NCBI RefSeq assembly: GCF_000002875.2
Contig: NC_009399.2
Location: 174,884-238,883, forward strand
DNA from: Leishmania infantum JPCM5
Lineage: Eukaryota; Euglenozoa; Kinetoplastea; Trypanosomatida; Trypanosomatidae
Length of the DNA: 64,000 nucleotides
Direction of reading: 5' to 3'
Positions 59,573 to 64,000 of this stretch are shown one piece after another. The notes under the pieces were generated by a model. It saw only the letters and a list, made by a program, of their open reading frames with translations, was not told the origin of the DNA and ran no database searches. Position 1 is the stretch's first letter. Every line of letters begins with the position of its first letter. The translations under genes were made by a program, and so were the position numbers.

Positions 59573-61872
59573 TGAGGATGTAGAGAGCGCGCGTGTGTGC
59601 AAGTGTCGGACTGGGCGATGGGCTGACTTAGGAGCGAAACGAACGTTGTTTGTGCGCTGATGGACGTCGAGGATCGATGATGATGCGTGGGAAGCGGGGT
59701 GATGGAAAGGAAGGAAAGGGTGCGAGGACACGCCACCAGAGACATGCATCACTGTTCTTGTGTGCGCAGGTGTGTGTGTGTGTGTGTGTGTGTCGATACG
59801 TGTGACCCTGTCGTCTCTCCACCACCACCACCACCCTCCCCTTCGTCACCGCGGAGCACTGTCTCGCCTGCAGACCTCATACCTTCCCGCCCACCCACCT
59901 CACTCCTCCCATCTGCACGTCATCAAGGGCCGCCGCTAAGGCTGTCGCTCTCTCTTCTGTTTTAATCGTCGGGCCCTCGTCGTCCTCTCTCGCCATCGAC
60001 CAGGGCATCTGTATTCGCCCCTCCTTCCCTTCCTCTCTCCTTCCTCTCTATCCTCGCCATCCTCCGACAGCCGTAAACAGAGGCACGCGCGAGGGTTCGC
60101 ATATGCCCGTACACGAACACGCGCGCGTGCGTGGCATTGGTGGTGTAGGTGCACACATACTATGGGAGAGGGAGGGAGGGGCGGTGTCCGTCCTTTCATT
60201 GGTGCGCATATGCGTGTCCGTGGCTTTGAGGGCAGCGCACCATTTTCTACTCTATTTGAGTGTGGTGGACTGCGTCTACTTGGCCCCCTCTCTCCACTCT
60301 TATTACTCGCTTCTGCCCTTTTATTTTGCTGTGCCGCGTCTGCGTGCGTGCGTTGGTGTGTGTGTGTGTGTGTGTGTGTGTGTAGGGGGAGAAGGGAAGA
60401 GACTGAGGGCAAGTAGAAGAGCAGCAACAGCAAGCGACAGTGTGGATATGGGTTGGGTTAGGGTATGCTTTGGGGGGGGGAGTATGTTTGTGCTTGCGTT
60501 TGGTTGAGAACCAGGAGCAGTGGCTGTCTCCCCCTCCTCGCTTGGTTGCTTGCTCCATTTCACACGCTCTCGAGCACAGAGACGGTTCAGGTAGCTCATC
60601 GCCCTCCTCCATCATCGGCTTGGTCCGACGCAATCCTGCCTCGTTCCGCCCACCTCGTCTATCTCTTATTCCACGTCTCACACCCCACCACCGAACTAGT
60701 CCGCCCGTCCCAGACGTCTTCGTTCATGCCCGCATCTCCCTACGGCACGCACAAGCGAAGAAGTCCCGCATACACGCGCGCTCACCATCCCCTGCGCTGT
60801 GGCAGCCCGCACCATGTGTGTCTGTCGGCGTGTGCGCCTCTGTTGCGCTCATCCCCACCAACCCCACACCCCCGCATCTATCCTCTCTGCAAGGAAAGGC
60901 GGATTTCTCTTTCGCGGCGAATAACGCCCTTGAACCTTCCTCCTCTCCCTCCTCTCCCCTACTCACACCCTCTTTCTGCAGTGACACACAGACACAAGCA
61001 TAACGCAGACGCAGATTTCCAAGTACGTTGCTGCGGCTCCTCTTCCTCCGTTACATACGCACAGCTAAACGTGTGCACTGAGCAGATCCACCTCTTGCCC
61101 CTCGCCACGAGGGCACCGCCTGCCCCATCCTCTCCCCACCACCGCCACCCTTTCCTCACCGCACACACGTCGAGGCGCATCTGGCCTTAGTCACGGACGG
61201 AGTGTGGGGACACCTCTGGTCGCTGCCTCTCGCCTCGCGGCGCTGCCCTTTAGCCCCCCCCCCTTGGCCTGCGTCCTTGCCTCTCCGTTCGTGCACGCGT
61301 GCGTGTCTCGGTTTCCTGCTCTCTAGGTGCCACGACCGCCAGCAAGTCTTTGTTGTGCCAGTCCTTGCTGCCGCCTCATTCCTTATCTCCTCTTGTCCTC
61401 CCTTCCTCGATCCCTGTGTTTGCGACTGAGAAGGCTGTAGAACCGCGTACGGAGGAGCCTACCGTACGCTACTGTCAATTCACTCCGCCACAGCCGTCGG
61501 CGCCATCATCAGCAACGATACGGCCCAACACCCAACCAGCAGCGGCTCCCACCCTCCCCCTCCCCCATCCCCGGTCTCTCGGTCTCCGTGTCTTTCGAGA
61601 CGCACGCCCCTCGGCTTTCTCATCTTTATCGCGCGCGCTCCCTCCTTCTGCACGTCGCAAGCCGACGCTCCCGCTCACACGCACTCACGGGCCTGCACTC
61701 TCGCTCTCCGTCTCCGTCTGCTTTTTTTCGGTGCTTAATCTCCTTGCGCTTGCGTGCGTGTTGTGCAGCTGCGTCTCTGCGCTCTGCACACACCTCTTCG
61801 TCTCTCTCCCCCTTCCCCATCAACTTTATCCAACCAGCCTCTCTCACACATCACAAGCGCTTGCCCCTCATC
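59573..61872 (+). other. Intergenic spacer of 2.3 kb
   Basis: (TG)n at 59769-59793, (GT)n at 60355-60383, G9 at 60472-60480, and abundant CT-rich sequence. Frames up to about 240 codons exist but translate to His/Ser/Pro/Leu low-complexity sequence and are not supported. The 3' end is the acceptor region of the Sec14 gene. Confidence 0.6.
61698..61768 (+). promoter_or_regulatory. Spliced-leader acceptor candidate for the Sec14-like gene
   Basis: CT-rich tract with T7 (61722-61728), then the first AG at 61767-61768, 104 nt before ATG 61873. Confidence 0.6.
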
Positions 61873-63426
61873 ATGTCCCCGCTCGACGCTTGTCGAGAGC
61901 AGTACGAGAAGGATCTGGCCAACCAGACCCACTGCTGCATGCTCGAGCATATCGAGGAAGAAAACAAGGCGGCCAACCGGAAGGTGTTTGTGAGGCTTCT
62001 CCGCTATCAGCAGGATATCAACACGAAGGGCACGCTTCCCTTCGAACCGGACCCTACAGATGCGCAGAAGAAGTCGAAAGGTAACAGTGCGGCGCCTGCC
62101 TACCCCGAGAACTTGACCATTCGCGACCCGCGTCAGCTCAAGCAGATTCTGCCCATCCCCGACATCCACAAGGTGTCCGACTGCGACCTTATTTACCGCT
62201 TCCTTATTGCCCGGCGCATGGACGTCAACCTCGCCACGAACGACATCTTGCACTACATCGGCTTCCGCGAGAAGTACAACCTCGATACGATCTTGTGGGA
62301 CCGCGAGGTGGAGGCGGTCTTCAACGGCCTCGATGGCGAGGAGCTGATGCAGCAGGTCATGGAGGAGATGAAGAAAGGCGCTAGCCCTGCGGCGAAGGTC
62401 AAGATCACGCGCCCACTGCTGCAGGCTGGCTGGGCAGCGTGGAACTGTGGTGTGGACAAGCGTGGGCACGTCATCTTCTACCAGCGTCCAAACCCGAAGG
62501 AGCTGGCGATGCTCGAAAAACGTTGGCCCTACATCGAGGGTCAGTACGACTGCCGCAACCCGGACTTCCACTCCGTAACGCCGCCTTACAGCAATCTGCT
62601 GTCACGGGTGTACCTGCGAGAGGTCGAGAAAGGCCGCCGTATCTCGCGCCTGCTGAATTACAACCAGCAATATATCATCCGGGAAGGTCTGCACGTGCAG
62701 ACCGCGGTGAAGCCGACGTCCACGGACACGTTCATGGACAACGGCGGCGGCGCCACCTGCCTCGTTGACGTCGGTAGCATCAAGCTGTCCCACCTGACTT
62801 CCAGCAAGTGCAAGAAGGCTTTCAAACTCTTCCGAGTTCTCTCGCTGACGGGGCAGAGCTTTTACCCGGAGAACATGAGCCGCATGATCATCATCAACGG
62901 CGGATTTGTGTTCAACATGTTCTTCAAGCTCGTCCGACCGTGGCTGGACCCGCAGACGCAGAAGAAGATTGTCCTTCTCTCCGCCGCCAACAGGGCCACC
63001 CTGGACGAGCTCAGCAGCGACTCGAACCACATGTCGCAGAGCCACGAAACGAACGACAGCGAAGAGAGCGACGACGACGGGGCTCCCGCGGTCGGGGCGG
63101 ACTCGGAAAAGGCAAAATATGCGCTGCGCGACGCGCTGGCCGAGTACATCCACGAGGACTTTATTCCCTCGTGGTACGGTGGCCGCCTGACCGTCGTTGA
63201 CTCGCCTCTTTTCTACGGAGCTAGCCCGCCCAAAAGCCTAGCAGAAAACCCGCAGTACGCGGCCGCCTGCGAGCGCCTGCGTGCCCGCGTCGTGCCTCAA
63301 CTGCTGCCGGACGCGTTCATCTTCGCCAACGCCAAGGAGAGGGAGGGGGTCGGCCAGGAGGAATGGGAGGCCTTCTGCAGTATGACAGAGCGCACGCTGT
63401 TCCGCAAGCAGGCGAGCACAAAGTGA
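61873..63426 (+). CDS. Sec14/CRAL-TRIO domain protein
   Basis: 517 residues from ATG 61873 (MSPLDACREQYEKDL); the frame is open upstream but that sequence is spacer-like and precedes the acceptor candidate. A CRAL-TRIO N-terminal helical part is seen at about 100-145 (DCDLIYRFLIARRMDVNLATNDI). The lipid-binding core runs about 182-440: RGHVIFYQRP, CLVDVGSIKLSHL, the hallmark LSLTGQSFYPENMSRMIIINGGFVFNMFFKLVRPWLDPQTQKKI, and a closing DFIPSWYGG (compare the LP..YGG end of Sec14). Sec14 proteins exchange phosphatidylinositol and phosphatidylcholine and steer phosphoinositide signalling and Golgi traffic. An acidic insert (SEESDDDGAPA) sits before the last part. No signal peptide or GOLD domain is visible, so a cytosolic protein is expected. 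A SIDER-like element starts about 340 bp downstream of its stop. Confidence 0.9.
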   Translation: MSPLDACREQYEKDLANQTHCCMLEHIEEENKAANRKVFVRLLRYQQDINTKGTLPFEPDPTDAQKKSKGNSAAPAYPENLTIRDPRQLKQILPIPDIHKVSDCDLIYRFLIARRMDVNLATNDILHYIGFREKYNLDTILWDREVEAVFNGLDGEELMQQVMEEMKKGASPAAKVKITRPLLQAGWAAWNCGVDKRGHVIFYQRPNPKELAMLEKRWPYIEGQYDCRNPDFHSVTPPYSNLLSRVYLREVEKGRRISRLLNYNQQYIIREGLHVQTAVKPTSTDTFMDNGGGATCLVDVGSIKLSHLTSSKCKKAFKLFRVLSLTGQSFYPENMSRMIIINGGFVFNMFFKLVRPWLDPQTQKKIVLLSAANRATLDELSSDSNHMSQSHETNDSEESDDDGAPAVGADSEKAKYALRDALAEYIHEDFIPSWYGGRLTVVDSPLFYGASPPKSLAENPQYAAACERLRARVVPQLLPDAFIFANAKEREGVGQEEWEAFCSMTERTLFRKQASTK

Positions 63427-63538
63427 AGCAGCCATTCATGACCTCAGCCGCATTCGTGGAAACAAAAAAAGGAGAGGCGAACATGCGTGCCACCCCTGCT
63501 GCTTCCTGTCGCTCTCCTCTGCATGCGCGTTCATGAAT

Positions 63539-63551
63539 GGGGGGGGGGGGG
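63539..63551 (+). repeat. G13 homopolymer
   Basis: Thirteen consecutive G residues in the presumed 3' UTR of the Sec14-like gene. Confidence 0.9.
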
Positions 63552-63664
63552 TATGTCAGCTAAACCAGGGTTCACGCCTTTGCCTGCCCGTCTCGGTATG
63601 GAGGATGCCATGTTCTCCAGACGCTGTAGAGTAGTAATGCTGTGCATCTATATACCTACATACC

Positions 63665-63680
63665 TATATATATATATATA
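63665..63680 (+). repeat. (TA)8 microsatellite
   Basis: Eight TA units, about 80 bp upstream of the second SIDER-like copy. Confidence 0.9.
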
Positions 63681-63763
63681 GGAGTGTGTGAACATGCGTG
63701 CGTGTCTTTCTGCTTCGCCTCGCTGCGCCCTCTCTCTCCCCCCTCCACCCCCTCCCTCGATTT

Positions 63764-64000
63764 ATCCGTCGTGGCACGGGGAGGAGGAGGGGTACACACA
63801 CACACGCACCTCTCCGTGCGGGGCAACCCCACCATCCCTGCCAAACGCCGAGCACTTACCGCATGGGGGAGTCAGAGCGATGCATCGCTGCTGGTATCGG
63901 CGGCGAGGTCCCGGGCTGGCGTTGCGTCGGAGCAGCTTGCGAGGGTGTGAACATGTGTGTGCCATCCATGCGATGGGCAGAGCGTCAGCGCGACTCGAGC
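63764..64000 (+). mobile_element. SIDER2-like retroposon remnant (copy 2, cut by window end)
   Basis: All 237 bases match 43701-43937 by eye, same orientation, no gaps. The flanking base on the left differs, so the shared segment starts here; its right end lies outside the window. It probably sits in the 3' UTR of the Sec14-like gene. Confidence 0.65.

Larger units (their letters stand above)
63427..63763 (+). other. 3' flank of the Sec14-like gene
   Basis: Contains A7 near 63463-63469, a run of 13 G (63539-63551), and (TA)8 at 63665-63680, then CT-rich sequence leading to the repeat element. Confidence 0.7.

Noticed and set aside
60449..60464. Telomere-like GGGTTAGGG sequence
   Set aside because: A single unit only, not an array; chance match in G-rich spacer.
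60465..61190. 241-codon + strand frame before the Sec14-like gene
   Set aside because: His/Ser/Pro/Leu low-complexity translation of CT-rich spacer.

Overview
The window reads as a piece of a nuclear chromosome from a Leishmania-type trypanosomatid. All 15 convincing genes lie on the + strand with no detectable introns. They are GC-rich and separated by 0.6-3.3 kb of pyrimidine-rich, (TG)n/(CA)n-laden spacers. Several spacers end in the polypyrimidine-then-AG pattern used for spliced-leader trans-splicing. This is the layout of one polycistronic transcription unit; no strand switch, tRNA or rRNA is seen. Two adjacent ecotin-type serine-peptidase-inhibitor genes match Leishmania ISP2 and ISP3, which from memory lie side by side on L. 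major chromosome 15. Several ORFs can be extended upstream through GTG/TTG codons; I used the first credible ATG because eukaryotic starts are expected.

Region by region. 1-8463: the 3' part of a giant protein built from about 65-residue '(H/Y)PFL...GVPL.EL' repeats, broken by an in-frame TAG (51-53), a probable 1-nt deletion near 12, and a frameshift near 6.65 kb. 9150-11303: unknown, mostly disordered protein. 12200-15208: AAA ATPase of the fidgetin-like-1 (FIGNL1) type, with a recognisable RAD51-binding-like FxxA motif. 16199-18979: ISP2 and ISP3. 18980-22271: a 3.3 kb spacer without a convincing gene. 22272-27800: large multi-pass membrane protein of unknown function. 29290-40716: an outer-dynein-arm docking protein (ODAD3/CCDC151-like), a large unknown protein, and a CCDC13-like coiled-coil protein, so two of three are ciliary families. 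42659-43657: cysteine-rich, probably GPI-anchored surface protein, followed by a SIDER-like retroposon remnant. 45441-46418: signal peptidase complex subunit 3. 47092-47799: small unknown protein. 48643-53946: PH-domain/coiled-coil protein. 55829-59572: unknown protein with one C-terminal membrane span. 61873-63426: Sec14/CRAL-TRIO lipid-transfer protein, followed by a second copy of the SIDER-like element cut by the window end.

Together the genes cover flagellar assembly, the secretory pathway and membrane lipids, DNA repair and host-protease inhibition. Genes in a trypanosomatid unit need not be functionally linked. The most notable structural feature is the pair of identical (237/237 by eye) direct repeats 20,063 bp apart, which bracket the last five genes.
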